Origin: Agrocybe praecox
Lineage: Eukaryota; Basidiomycota; Agaricomycetes; Agaricales; Agrocybaceae
DNA length: 64,000 nucleotides
Reading direction: 5' to 3'
Assembly (NCBI GenBank): GCA_964017145.1
Contig: OZ024845.1
Span: 2,604,001 to 2,668,000 of the forward strand
Shown: in pieces, positions 36,310 to 48,662 of the stretch
Layout: each line of letters begins with the position of its first letter
Numbering within the stretch: the stretch's first letter is position 1
Program-made: the position numbers and the translations under genes
The notes under the pieces: model-generated
The model's database searches: none
Seen by the model: the letters and a program-made list of their open reading frames with translations, nothing else
What the model was told of the DNA's origin: nothing

Positions 36310-38398
36310 TAGGCAAATAGGATCTGTTCACCTTCTTTCTGAATCAAGTCTCGGACAGTGTATACTTTGTGTCGTATTTATTTTGTATATAGGTTGTATC
36401 ATGTTACGGGAGATTAACGAAAAGAAATACCCCAGCTTTCTGAGTTGAAGCAAAGACGATTTATTCGGTGCTCGGGGGCTCAGGGAATAATTCACGCAAT
36501 GACAATAGGCTCCTTTCTTCTGTGAATTACTGGCTGATCGGGATGTTTCTTTGCATAACGCTTGTTGCGCCTTGCGGGGTAGACCGGTGACTGTCTTGTC
36601 TGTGACAGAGGCCCGGCGAGCCGGTGTTGCAAACTGTTGATAGACAGACCGGACGATCTGGTAAGCACACTATATAACATTACAAATAAAAAGCATTGTG
36701 GACGATAAGAATTGCATGACGTCAGTAAATGTAAACCTGTGGAAGGGAAAGAAATCGGAGACATACTTCATGCGAAAGTGTATTCCCAAAATATGTTGGT
36801 GCACACTCTGCTTCCCGGCGATGTATCCACACATTTGGCCTGCCTTCCCTTTTCGCTCATGGACGCACGGAAAAGATCTATTTCGTTTATTATCCCTGAC
36901 GCTCAGGTCATGGATGTATTTTGTCCGGTCCTGTGTTATGGCGTCCTCCTTTTGTCTAAACACCTTCTGGCAAAAACGGCCGGGAAAAAAGGGTTCATTG
37001 CGAGTCGGTAGTCTGGAGTACACGGTATTGACCGTTGATAACGCCGAAAATTCTCGAGTATACGCAAGGCTTGCGGCGTAGGGAAATTTTTTCCCAGGAG
37101 CACTGGCAAGCACTGGGGCTAATGGTCAACAATTGGATTGGCGTGTGAGAGCAACGATACACTAGCTTTTGATTTTTGATCCAAAAAGTTGCAATAGACG
37201 AGATATACAAGAGTTAGCAACACATGCGAAGTCTAAATTTAACCCGAAATTCTAACAGAATTCTGTGCCACTGGGATGATGGATTGATAGTATCCGCACG
37301 ATGGACGATTACTTGAAAACTTTAAGTACTTTACAGTTATGCGTGACGTCACTTAGACTATTGGCTAGCATTTATTACTCAAGCATACGGAGACTTAATT
37401 CATGACTGCATAACTAATGGGGATGATTATAGAGAAATTCAAGCATAGGGCTTAAGGCCAGTGCGTTTGCGTACACGAAACTTTGAATCGTCGTTGAACG
37501 TTGATGCTTGATCACTGTCACTGATGAGACTCGTGTGTGTGTTTTATTTGGCTTTATGGATTTCTCACGATGGTGTCAATTACGGTAACCTTGAAATGGC
37601 GAGTATGAGCTGACATGATTTGACGCTTCTCGGGGGCGGATTTTTAAAGATTAACGCGAGAAAGAGTCTCGTATAATGATAATGTTCAATCGAGAGTATT
37701 GCAGTGGGGGGCGTTAGAGCTGGCAGGAGTTGAGTCCGATTCAAATTTCATGGCCATCTTGAAGCGTTTTACTAAGCTCCATTTCCATTTTCGTGCATTT
37801 CTTTATTGCTCTGTGTTATATTCTAAAATTTCAAAGTCTATGTGCCAGGTCGATTTTTTTTTGACTGTGCGGAAACTGTTGGAAATGGTTCTAGCAATAA
37901 TAACAATTACATGCAACATATGTTAGGAATGAAGCCCTTACAGTTTTGCAACTTATTTTCAAAAAGGTTTTTCCTAAGTCTCGGCGAGACGATTCTACAT
38001 TCTCGCTCCACAAAAAAAAACGTTTTTCCTTCAAAGTTGAATTTGACGTCATTATATGTTTATCTTATCTTATCGTTGTCTGCATTTGGTAGTGTCACAG
38101 CCACAGACGATTTCCGACGTCACCGTCACCCGCGTAATGTTGACCCCGCTTGCAACTTGTTGCAGATTATATATCCTTTTATTTTCATTTTGTTCTCGTT
38201 CACCACCATCGCTTGCAAGACTGTTTCAAATTTTTGACGGAGGCTACTCGAAGACGAGGACAGGTTTTTCCTCCTTCTTGTAAGCTGCTCCACGAGGATA
38301 GCGAGGACGACAAGCTACAACGAAAACGGGAACGAACACGAACGTCGTTCCGAGATTGGGACCTCCGCGATATATACACTTTTTCAACTCTTTCTGTG
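36310..38398. other. Intergenic between hydrolase and PH-domain gene
   Basis: About 2.1 kb. Overlapping frames at 36670-37113 on both strands show no domain or splicing logic, so none is called. The final 250 bases are open upstream of the PH-gene ATG and may be 5' untranslated sequence. Confidence 0.5.
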
Positions 38399-41300
38399 AT
38401 GTCTGGGTTTACTAGTAGTGGCTCTTCACCACCTAACCACAAACACACTTTCTCGAATTCAATTTCAAGCCTACCATTCAAACAATCTTCATCTCCAAAC
38501 TCGTCGTCATCTACGACGAAACACGTTCCAGTTCACGGACCAGCGGTGCATGAGCAGAAGTTTTCGATGTCAGATGCAATCATGGGTGGGACACATGGAG
38601 GCTTTGTGGGGTTATTCTCTACGTCCGGCAGCGAACGCAGTAGTGGAATTGTCATGAGGGCGAAGAAGAATAGTGAGGTTGAAGCTAGAGATGGATTTGG
38701 AAAGGGGCACCCAGCATCCAGTTATGACTCAAATCCGCATTCACGCTTACATTCGCGTTCTCAGTCAGAAAGCACGCAGAGTTATGGCGTCCAAAATGCA
38801 GGCCCAGCGCCTATTCGACCTGTCCCTGTATCAGACATTCAACCAATTACCCCTCCCGACGATTATTTACATTTTTTGGCATTAAATGGTGCGTGTTGGT
38901 TTTCTCTTCTTCGCCTATGTTTCTTTATACCCGTCTCGATCCTATTTATATCTCAGCCATTCTAATCATATATTCCTCCCACATACAGGTGATAAGTTGG
39001 ATTTGGATTCGGGCGAGCAGGATGATGCATATGATGATGATGACGGAATTCCTGTACGGATTCAGCGTAATCATGATATTGCGGGGGTGGGTTTGACCGG
39101 CGCCACGACGACTGACACCGTCTTCTCCTCTTATTCAAACTTCCCCTCTTCCACGACAACTTCTTTTCCCTTGTCGAACGAGAACAACTTCACCGATTTA
39201 CCCAAAGAAGAACTTGGCGATCCCTTGTACACCTTCCCCGCTAATCTTTCTCACACTACTAACAAGGACAATCTTAATCATCCTAAACCCAATTATTACG
39301 CTAACACGCTAGCGACAACCACGGAGTCGCCGGCATCAGCTTCTTCCGCTTACGAGCTTCACGTTAACGTTCATCCCTTGCAGCGCCGCGAACACGGCGA
39401 GCACGGTGAAGAACACGAGGAACGGGCGCTGTTGGGGTTAAAGTTGAATCTTGCGCCCAAGAACTCTTCGTCGTCGCAGTCGAAGGAGTATCTGGCCATC
39501 CCTGTCCCACCTCTCCTCGACTCGTCATCGTCGACTTCATCATCAAGCTCTTCTCCGCACTCGGCCTTATCCCCATATTCTGTTTCTTCGTCGCAATCGT
39601 ACTCAGACACATCACTTTCGCCGACGCCCATATCACCCTCTGCGTTTCCTTTACCACCGCCTTTGAATTTGAAGTTTAATTGGGGTTCAGATTACCCAGG
39701 TATGGACACTCGGTATTGCTCAATTTCTCTTGGTACTGATCCAAGAGTCAGTAGGTTCGGTGGGACTTGCGGCTGATCGAGAGCGAGCTGATAGCGAAGT
39801 GGCAGGCGACGAAGCAAACGCAAAGGACATCACGGAGAAGAAGAACTTAGTTTATTCGAGTCCTACTACACACATCCAAACTCAAATGGCATCGACGATT
39901 CAGACAATGAAACCCAAGTTGACATTAACACCTCTTGAATCCGTACCGCAGCCAGCGCCACCAGCGCTCAAAATCAAAAGCGTCTCGCACGATCCTCGTA
40001 TGGCGTCATCCTCATCTTCCTCAACTCCGGCGTCCAATAATCCCAGTATCAATGACACGGAAACTCACAACTCCAATTTCAACACGAATGGGAACGAGAA
40101 ACCGAAAAGGACGCTCCCACCTCTTGTCGGCCATCGATTCAGTATGAGCTTTCGGAGTAGCAGTACTGCTGCTCCTGCTCCTCCTGCGTCTGCTGTCACA
40201 CCTACTACTACCTCCGCACCGAGGATGGCACCTAGGCCGTTATCGTATTATGGTCCTTCCTCTTCGTCTTATATGGCACCAATGATGGCTACTTCATCTT
40301 CGTTTGGTGGTTCTGGTTCAAGTTTAGGGACAGAAAGGACCAGTTCGCATACAAGCAGCACAAACACGACAGCGGAAGCCCGTAAGCGGCTTTCGTCCTT
40401 GCCTGCTCTCCCTTTACAAGGTGCGAGTTGGGTTAACTTGGAGGAAGACGATGAAGAAGACGGAGAAGAGGATGAGGAAGGAGAAGGAGAACATGAACGA
40501 GGGCGTGGCCTTGGGGATGTAGATGAGGGCGACGATGAAGATGAAGGCGGGGACGACGATGCAAGCTCGGATATTGTTGTGAGAGTGATAGCGGATGGAG
40601 AGAGGGAAAGTCGGTCAAGCATTGACTCTGAGCGAAGTTTGTTGTCCTCTTCGACGTCTACGTCGGTTTCAAATCCAACAATTCATTCGTGGAGTCACTA
40701 CGACTCAAACTTGAGTTCGTATCCGCCATCTGCGAGTTCAGGATGCGAGGATAGCGAGGATGGTGGTGATGAAGCACGAGACGTTTCTCCGAACAAAAAA
40801 GGAGGAGTAGGAAGATTCGAACGGAGTCCATCGCCGTCGCCCTCGTCAACGTCACTTTCTGCTTATGAAACGGCGTTCGAGAGCTCGCCTATGCCATCGC
40901 CTCGGAAAGATAATACCGTGCCTTTGCCCGAGTCTGTAGTTATGGCGGCGTCATCATCATTGGCAGGAGATGAAGAAGCAACAATAGAGAGGATTACCCA
41001 CCGCCTAGGGCCTGAAGAAAGTCTCCAGGGGAAGACCAAATCTAAAGCACTACAATTGGCGCATATCCCATCATCGATGACAACGACACGTACTTCGCCT
41101 CCTCTTGGGCTTGATTTCTCATTCTTGCACAGTCCGCCACCTCCTACATCATCTGCTTCTGCATCTTCGTCGACCGCATCTGGCCGTGTAGGCAGCAAAG
41201 CCAAATCTAACGGCAAGGGCAAAGAACCTTACCATACCGACGCTATCAGCAATGGCGATAATGATCCAAAGAGGTGGTTAACAGAAGATGCGGGTATGAC

Positions 41301-44300
41301 ACCTGTGGCTACACGTCCTAAAGGGAGCAGATTTGGGGCTTCTTCGAGCTCGAACTCCAAAGATAAAGGAAAAGGGAAAAGACCTGCTGGTGTGCCGGCT
41401 GTACCTCCCGTTCCGGCTCTGCCATCCATGCCAACTATAGCACAAGTACCACCGAATCCAGTTGTGCAGAGCACACAAAGTGTTCCAACAGCAGCAGCAA
41501 CAAGAGGAGAAGGAGCAGAGGATTATTTTCAACACCAACCACATCCACATATTGTGGGTATGAGTAGATCAGTATCGGAAAACCCTTATTCTTCGTCATC
41601 GTCGGCTGCTTCTCCTTATTCTTCCAAGGAAGCAGCAATGGGGTATCGCCCGAATTCGAACGTGAACGGAGGCGGAGGAACGAGTCGGATGAGCAGCGTG
41701 GCTGAAAGAGAACGACGCGAAATGACAAACGACGCTGCACGTACGCCCCGTCCGGGGGACTACACTCCTTCATCATTCTCACTCTTGCGTACACCTACCA
41801 TATCCTCGTCTTCTGCATTCCCTGGCAACCCTTCTCTATCCTCCTTTGGTGGTAGTTCTCCTTTGGCCGACTCGTCGTCGTACAGTGTGAATAAGAACGG
41901 AAGTTCAAACACCTATGAATATCTTCCAGCCATTGCGATCTCGCCGCTCATCGAAAAGCGCCTGTCGTCCTTCAATTTTAATGGGAATGGGTTAGGTGTA
42001 GGCGGTGGGTTGCTGGGAAGTGAGTTCGGACTCGGAGCAGGCTTAGGAATGGGAAATAAACCAGGGATGTACCATCGTGCGTCAAGGAGTTTGATTGACC
42101 TTGGAAGTTTACGGTCGGGTATGGGGTTGGGAGAGGAAGATGCCAGTGATGCGGAAGTCGCCGTTGCTGAAGGTGACGATAGTGAGGTGGATGGACAAAA
42201 CGCGAAGGAGAAGGATAACGCGAACATGGAGAAAGAGAATGATGCCGTCGGCGACGTCGTGCAGCGGAGGATCAGCAAGAGGGAGAGCAAGCGGATAAGC
42301 AAGCGGATAAGTGTCGCACCTGCTTATGATGCCCAAGGAGGACCTGGGATGCTCCGACGACGATTGTCCATGCCGACTTTTACAGATCCATCAGCTGCGC
42401 CTCCTCCTTATCCGTCTTTCCCTGCTCACCCGCATGCAACTTCCGGTCTGAAGAACATAAAAATCCTTCCACGAGACGACGAGGGTAAGGAGGAATTACC
42501 TGCATACTCGAACGCTATCCTTTTGAGGAGCGTTATGCCCCGGAAGATGGAGTTTTCAGCGCCCGGTGTACAGGCGAAGGATCGGAAATGGAGACGCGTG
42601 GTTTGCGTGCTTGAGGGTACTGTTTTTAGAGTGTACAAGGGTCGCGGTGGTGCCTACGGAGTGGACTCAACTGGAGTTAATAACGAGTCGAAATCAAAGG
42701 GCAAAGCACATCTAGGTGGAATTGGTATGGGGATCGTGGGCAAAGGCAAGGAGTGGTGGGAGAGTCGAGTGGGCGTCGGGGATGTTGCTGTCGATGCTTC
42801 AAGGACCACTAGTTCGTTCGTGGTTGGTGGTGGGAGGGAGGTGGTGTTGAATGTCGAGCAGCAGCAGCAGCAGCAGCATTCGGTGTCGAATTCGAGGAGA
42901 GGTAGTGCTGATATTGGAGAAGCTGAGATGGACGTTGGTGCTATAGCTGGTCTGGAGGGTATTAATCTTGCCCAGCAACGTGCGATTGAGAGGCATTTTG
43001 AGAGACGGAGAGAGAGGGAACGTGAGAGGGAATTGGGAAGGAGTGCGAAGAGTGGGGAAATTCACGCCTACGTCCCAGCAACTGAGTCTAGCCAGAGCCA
43101 GAGCCATGTTCAAGAACAGGTGGATGCTGATGCTGGTGACGGCGAGGGTGCATATGCCGGGTACGGCGAAGGAGACGGCGAGGGAGATGTAATTGTCGAT
43201 GTGGAAGTGCCTACACCTGTGGGAAGTCGGCCTGGAACTCCTCATCAGCATCACAACCATCCTTATAGCCAGCACAAACACGGTGTGATACCTGCTACGC
43301 GCTCGGCACTTAATCTCGCAGTTGCTCTCCTCAAGCCACATTCTCAGGAGCGAACGAGCGGGAAAGTCAAGGGACATTCTAGGTCCAATAGTGATACAAG
43401 TTACGGAGGAAGGAGGTCGATGGATAGCAGTGGTAGCGGGAGGTCGTCCTTGAATATACCTTCACCTTCAGCGTCAGGCAGAAGTACGCCTGTCAATAAC
43501 GTTTCATCGTCTGGCTCTGGCTTCCGCGTCGGTGTAGGTGCGATGGCGAATGGGCATAGACATACGCAGTCGCATTCCAACGCATCTTCAAGTAGTTCAA
43601 TGCTCCTTTCGTCGAGCTCTTCGCGTTCGTCCACTCATTCCCATTCTCAATCTTTACCCTCAAAGCAACCAATATTACCTCCTTCACCACCGTTTGACGA
43701 CCAGCACCTTCCATCCGACCCACCACTCTCAGACCTAATCAAATCATACACGATGCAGAACGCTGAGAGCGGGTTAGGAAGCGATTATGTCAAACGGAAA
43801 CATGTTATTCGTGTCCGACTCGAAGGCGAACAGTTTTTATTGCAGGCGAAGGATGTGGATGGTGTCGTTAGGTGGATCGAGGTCAGTGCAATATTTGCAC
43901 ATTCTGTATCATCACAACTCAGCTTTTATCTTTGTAGGGGTTGCAAGCAGCGACGAATATTTCGTTAGATTTGGATGAAAGGCCGATGCCTAAAGGGCCC
44001 ATATTTCCTAGGTATGTATCGTGTTGCCTGGTTAGTTCTTTTTACTGATGTTCTATTGTACATAGGCGTCGGAGGAGACGCCCCCGTCCCGCTAATCCTA
44101 TTGTTGCTCCCCCAATCTCTGTTGTTCCAACGAACGGAACATCTACCTCGTCGGGAAATTCACAAAGTTCACCCTCCTCTGCGAACTCAACATCAAATAC
44201 AAATGCTACGAATGGCGCCAATTCCTCTTCCAGTTCGCGTCCAAATGGATCCACTATCTCTGTAAATACCAACTACACCAGGACGCAGAACACTTCCCCT

Positions 44301-44375
44301 CCTGACTCGCCAACAGGTCAGACTCCCGTGAGCGCCAGTCGACTAGCACCCGTTTTGTTAGCGGTCAAGAAGTGA
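38399..44375 (+). CDS. Large low-complexity protein with a split C-terminal PH domain
   Basis: Five exons (38399-38888, 38989-39699, 39746-43881, 43938-44011, 44066-44375) sum to 5721 bases, 1906 residues. Most of it is Ser/Pro/Thr-rich and predicted disordered, with acidic tracts ([20 protein letters not shown]), a basic [13 protein letters not shown] patch and a Gln run coded by CAG. Near residue 1370, [20 protein letters not shown] then [19 protein letters not shown] form the first strands of a PH domain. About 360 residues later, [20 protein letters not shown] and [20 protein letters not shown] form its last strands and C-terminal helix. [10 protein letters not shown] follows. PH domains bind phosphoinositides or proteins at membranes; a cortical or signalling scaffold role is inferred. 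It starts at the first ATG after a stretch of 5' sequence; an in-frame ATG at 38150 exists but adds non-conserved residues. Confidence 0.83.
42858..42878 (+). repeat. CAG repeat coding for polyglutamine
   Basis: Six to seven CAG codons inside exon 3 of the PH-domain gene, in the insertion that splits the PH domain. Likely length-polymorphic. Confidence 0.8.
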
Positions 44376-44843
44376 CCCAAAATCAACTTCTTGTGGTGTT
44401 GTCGATATGACTTTGATCACCGCGAACACTACTAAGTATGCAATTGACTGATATATGGATTCTTTTGGGGTTACTATAGGACAAATCATTTCTCTTAACT
44501 ACTTACTTGCTAGTATTTAGGAAAGGCGCGATACACATACCACTACAACACTACCCTCATTTCTTTGCTTTACCTCACAATGTATACAAATTGAATATTA
44601 TGGACGATAACCCTGGGGAATCTTTCTCTTGCCTACAAAATATTGGTTTTTAAAGGAAGAGAGTAGTTCGGCATCCCAAAGGAATGTTGAAGGAATGGGT
44701 TATTGGTAAGCAGACCTGACGATGGCCGAGATGACCGAATTGACCTTTTAAGACCACGTGCACATGTGCCTCCGCGTTTGATTTTTGACTTATTTTTCCC
44801 AAAATTTTCCCTCAAAAATATCTAGGCGCCCAGCGCACATCTA
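44376..44843. other. Intergenic between PH gene and Crinkler remnant
   Basis: About 470 bases. No gene seen. Confidence 0.5.
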
Positions 44844-45591
44844 GTGGTTAATGGACAACAGCACAACAACAACAACACAGGCCAGCCTCTAAGACTTGTC
44901 TGCCTGGTCGTTGATGTCTTTTCGGTACACATCCCGTCTACTGCTGTCGTCCAAGATCTCAAGGAGGCTATTAAGGCCAAACGGGCCCCCGAACTCAACT
45001 ATCTTCCAGCAAGTGAACTCACGCTCTGGAATGTCGTGAAACCGATGGGTGTTACAAGAGCCGAAACCAAGAAAGTCAAAGAGATCAACCTTCCTGATCT
45101 TGATTCCAACGAAGCGTATGAAGAAAATGGCGATGTTCAGTTTCTTCATGCCATGGAGACTTTATCAACCTATGGGTTGCATGTCTCCGAACCCAAACGC
45201 CCCGATCTCTAGAGGATGACCCTCATGCTTCTCGTAGAAGCAAGCGGAAATGCGACGAACAGGCACAAACTGCAGCACGAAAACTACTCAGGTCGTTTGC
45301 TCAACAAGAACCATCATCACTTGCCAAACCCGCGCAATTCCACTCAACAGTCGATGGCCCGGTCAAGTGCAATCGTCCGTTTGAGTATGACACTCTTCCT
45401 CTCGTTTTACTTCAGGAGGAATTCGCAAATTCCAAGGATGATTGCGCCCAAGAACCTTCTGTGACCGCAATCCAACTTTTATAGGACCTCACAGCTGATG
45501 TCTGTGCATGGTACGACAACGAAAGCGCTCTTCGAGAGAGGCGATCAACAAAGTCATCTCCAACAAGATAACTGTGGATTCTTCTTTTTGA
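44844..45591 (+). pseudogene. Crinkler (CRN)-type protein, decayed
   Basis: The region RLVCLVVDVFSVHIP followed by VQDLKEAIKAKRAPELNYLP and LTLWNV is the ubiquitin-like CRN N-terminal header known from oomycetes and some basidiomycetes. CRN proteins pair this header with variable C-terminal modules and are thought to act in interspecies or intragenomic conflict. This copy is broken in several places. The header frame has no ATG: the only nearby ATG (44851) opens into an AAC-type microsatellite in another frame. A stop at 45210-45212 follows KRPDL. The remaining homologous sequence (EDDPHASRRSKRKC onward) continues in a shifted frame, meets a stop at 45482-45484, and a GAGAG dinucleotide slip near 45533-45540 shifts the tail again. 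It lies on the same strand between two intact genes. I saw no introns. The call rests on the header motif and is fairly secure; the C-terminal module is not identified. Confidence 0.75.
44854..44878 (+). repeat. AAC-type microsatellite at the Crinkler start
   Basis: Several AAC/ACA units directly after the ATG at 44851. Slippage here is a simple explanation for the out-of-frame start of the Crinkler remnant. Confidence 0.6.
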
Positions 45592-45959
45592 CACATCTGT
45601 GCCGTCGTTCACGGATCGGTAAATTACATATAAACACTTGCCTTTGATGGTTGACACCGATAATTTACTTGGCGGTCGATTTAAACATTGGCAAAAAATA
45701 GGCAAAGGACTGAAGTCTGTTTTTTGTTTTTCTTCGATATTCGGGATGGAAAATGCAAGTCGGATGACAGATGTATTTTAGTGAATAAAGGATCGATACA
45801 GGTGGAAAAAAAGGGATTTTGTGTGTGACGGATTAGCTAACTCAGGGACAGGGGTTGCCGAGAAAGGACAAGAGAAAGAAAAGCTTGTGTTTCTCCTGAC
45901 AACCTGCACTTTTTGTTGTTGCAGAACCTTCCTCTCTTTTTTACTTACTTACCCTCATA
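45592..45959. other. Intergenic upstream of chitin deacetylase
   Basis: About 370 bases, including the pyrimidine-rich leader (CTTCCTCTCTTTTTTACT) immediately before the chitin deacetylase ATG. No gene seen. Confidence 0.5.
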
Positions 45960-47937
45960 ATGAAAGCGCAGAATCTGCTCGCCGTCGTCTCTGCCCTCCA
46001 GCTCGCCATCGTCGCCAATGCCGAAGCCCTCAATCCAAGGCACCTTGCCAGGCGACAAACCCCGGCCGACTTAGCTGCTGCAGCCGCCTCTACTGGCAGC
46101 AGTGGTGCTTCCGTCGCTGCTGCTGCACCCACAGCGACCTCCATACCAGCGGCGACTGGCACTGGTGTTCCCCCATTGTCTGACATCAGCTCTGGTATGC
46201 CCACCAGGTCGCAAATGTTAGCTGCCACCACATACACTCCCGGGGCACAACCCCCCATTTCCGGGGCACCACCTCTCCCAAAAGCCAGTGCGTATATGTG
46301 CTTTTCCTTCTCGAAAATACACTGAAATTCATTCCTTTGTCTAGTCGTCGCTGGTTCAACCGCATACCCTCCAGTTGACAAGATTCCTCCTACTGGTGAG
46401 TCAGCTACCTACGAAGTCCTAGAAGATGTCTGATTCGTTTGATTGACGTTCTTTAGACTCTCCACAAGTGCTCGAGTGGATGAAGGAACTCGAAGGACAG
46501 AACATCCCCGATCTCGCGCCTACCACGGATGGTTCATGTGGCGCTGACCCAGACAAGGCAGCCAATGCCTCTGCGCGTGGATGGTGGTCTTGCGGTGGCA
46601 CTACCCGCGTCACAGGTATGCTTAATGCTCATTTGACTATTGTATGAGTCGTATCTGACGGTGTCATTCATAGATATCGTTGCTTGCCCGGACAAGTTTA
46701 CTTGGGGTGTCAGGTATATACATACATTTATGTGATAGTACTTTTTCTCACTAAACCTTCCCTCTTTCGAAATAGCTTTGATGACGGTCCTTCTCCATAT
46801 AGTGAGTCATTTATGCGTTAAAGTTGATTATTCTAAATTAATCTTTTTTTTTCTTTATATAGCCCAGTAAGATTTATTTATTTCGAAACGTGCAACGACA
46901 ACAAAAAAGCTGTGCGAGGCGTTTATTTATTCTAATATTATCTTTGCCCCCCAGATATGTCCTCGACTTCCTCAAGGAGAAGAATTTGTCTGCCACGTTC
47001 TTCGTCGTCGGATCCCGTATCGCACAAAGACCCCAGTTACTCATCGAGGAGTACATGGCTGGACATGAGATCAGTGTACACACCTGGTCGCACAGCAAGG
47101 TACGTTTTTATTGTTCGTGCTTTTATCCACGAGTTCTCATGACTTTTTCTAGGCTCTTACGTCTCTCACCAACTCTGAGCTCGTTGCTGAGCTAGGATGG
47201 ACGCGTCAGATCATTAAGGATGTACTGGGTGTCACTCCTACCACTATGCGCCCACCTTGGGGAGATATCGGTATATGTTATATTATTATCAAAAGCGTGA
47301 TATATACCAACCTTCCTCGTCGTTACCCGTAGATGACCGTGTCCGTGCTATCTCCATGGCCATGGGTATGATCCCTATCATCTGGACTCGGAGCCCCTCC
47401 GGAAATACCTTCGACACTAACGGTTCGTGACTGTTAGCCATTCCGGGCGTTTTTTAAACTTATTATCATCGTTTGCGAAACTTTTCTTCAGATTGGCAAG
47501 TTGCCGGTGGTAAGGTTAAAGGTGCCGACTCCTTTAACACGTTCAACACGATCCTCCAACAAGCGTCACAGATGGAGACGGGCTTCATTGTCCTCCAGCA
47601 CGATCTGTTCGAGACGACTGTTGATCTCGCCGTCGGTTATACCCTCAACGCTGCTCTGACACATACGCCCAAGTTCAACGTGAGTGATCGCTTGCTCTCT
47701 TAAAAAAATCTACTAGTATTGATCTTCCGTTCTTTACAACGCATACAGTTAGAAGCTATCGGCCAATGCCAGAAATTCCCCGCTGGTGACATGTACCTGG
47801 AGACGACCACAAACAAGACGTTCCCTTACCCCAGCACGAGAAGCAAAAAGTCGGCTGTTCCCAAGGGTTTCGTCGTCGCACCTGTGTTGGCTGTCCTCGC
47901 CGGAGCTGCGGTTGGTGTTGCGGGATTGTTTTTTTAA
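45960..47937 (+). CDS. Chitin deacetylase (CE4 polysaccharide deacetylase), GPI-type
   Basis: A multi-exon gene from ATG 45960 to TAA 47935-47937. MKAQNLLAVVSALQLAIVANA is a signal peptide. An Ala/Ser/Thr-rich linker leads to DSPQVLEWMKELEGQNIPDL and the CE4 NodB core. Visible NodB motifs: SFDDGPSPY (motif 1, the two Asp for catalysis and metal), HTWSHS (motif 2, metal His), RPPWGDIDDRVRAI (motif 3), IIWTRSPSGNTFDTNDW (motif 4 region) and FIVLQHDLFE (motif 5). The C-terminus (SKKSAVPKGFVVAPVLA then a hydrophobic run ending AGLFF) is a GPI signal. The enzyme removes acetyl groups from chitin in the cell wall or septum to make chitosan. Motif 1 has Ser where many family members have Thr. A 4-nt microexon (46863-46866) completes the TQ after SPY; without it the frame breaks. 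Confidence 0.92.
46863..46866 (+). other. 4-nt microexon of the chitin deacetylase gene
   Basis: The exon CCCA is flanked by TTTATATAG (acceptor) and GTAAGA (donor). It converts the dangling A after SPY and the following A-TAT into ACC-CAA-TAT, giving the family sequence PYTQYVLDFL. Adjacent introns are 46802-46862 and 46867-46954. Confidence 0.75.
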
Positions 47938-48662
47938 ATACGAATGAATCCGTTTTTTGGAGATGATGGTGTGGTATTGTCGTCCACCCTCGTGTGCGTG
48001 GTGATTTCCTTTCTGCTATGCTTCGAATCGGCATGTTTGGGGCGAAGAACGGAGGAAGAGTACGAAATAAACAGGCAGACCGATGGATATTTACATAGGA
48101 ATTTTATAAGCACTATATACCCCAATTTTTACCCGACATAGCATATTTACTTTTTACCCACCCGTTTGCGTATGTACTTCGTACGTGTTATTCGTATCAA
48201 CTATCATCCATACGTGCGTACATACTCTTTTAGAGCAAATACATTTTCGATGGACTTTTTATTTTTCGTTGGATATAAATGGTGATATTATGATGTGCGG
48301 TTTATATTGACTTGCACCAATCTCGTCGTATTTGGATAAGCAGAAATTATTTCCGTTGATGTCAATCGAGAATTCAGGAATCAGATCTACGGAATCTAGA
48401 TTGGTTGCAGGTGATTTTACTTGACTTCATTCAATTCAAAGTTACATTGTTGTACGTAGAATGCCCGAAATCTTTCTTCTTTTCTTTCTGGGACAACTGG
48501 GAATCAGGATATTGAGAAGTTGCAGAAGAAGATAGTCTTTTTTTTCTCTTTTATGTTGTTGGGGTATTGAGAAGAAGTTTGAAACACGGTACACCAAGGT
48601 CTGAGGCATAGATAACTGAAACTCTTATTGATTGTTCTTGTTGGTTGGTTGTTGGTTGGTCT
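47938..48662. other. Intergenic between chitin deacetylase and G-domain gene
   Basis: About 725 bases between convergent genes, T-rich, with a GGTT/GTTG run near 48640-48661. No gene seen. Confidence 0.5.

Noticed and set aside
36670..37113. Overlapping ORFs on both strands between hydrolase and PH gene
   Set aside because: No family resemblance and both strands are equally open, which suggests chance.
39364..43738. Many antisense and alternate-frame ORFs over the PH-domain gene (for example 40269-40622 and 42799-43377 on the minus strand)
   Set aside because: They are shadows of Ser/Asp/Glu-rich coding repeats on the plus strand and show only complementary low-complexity composition.
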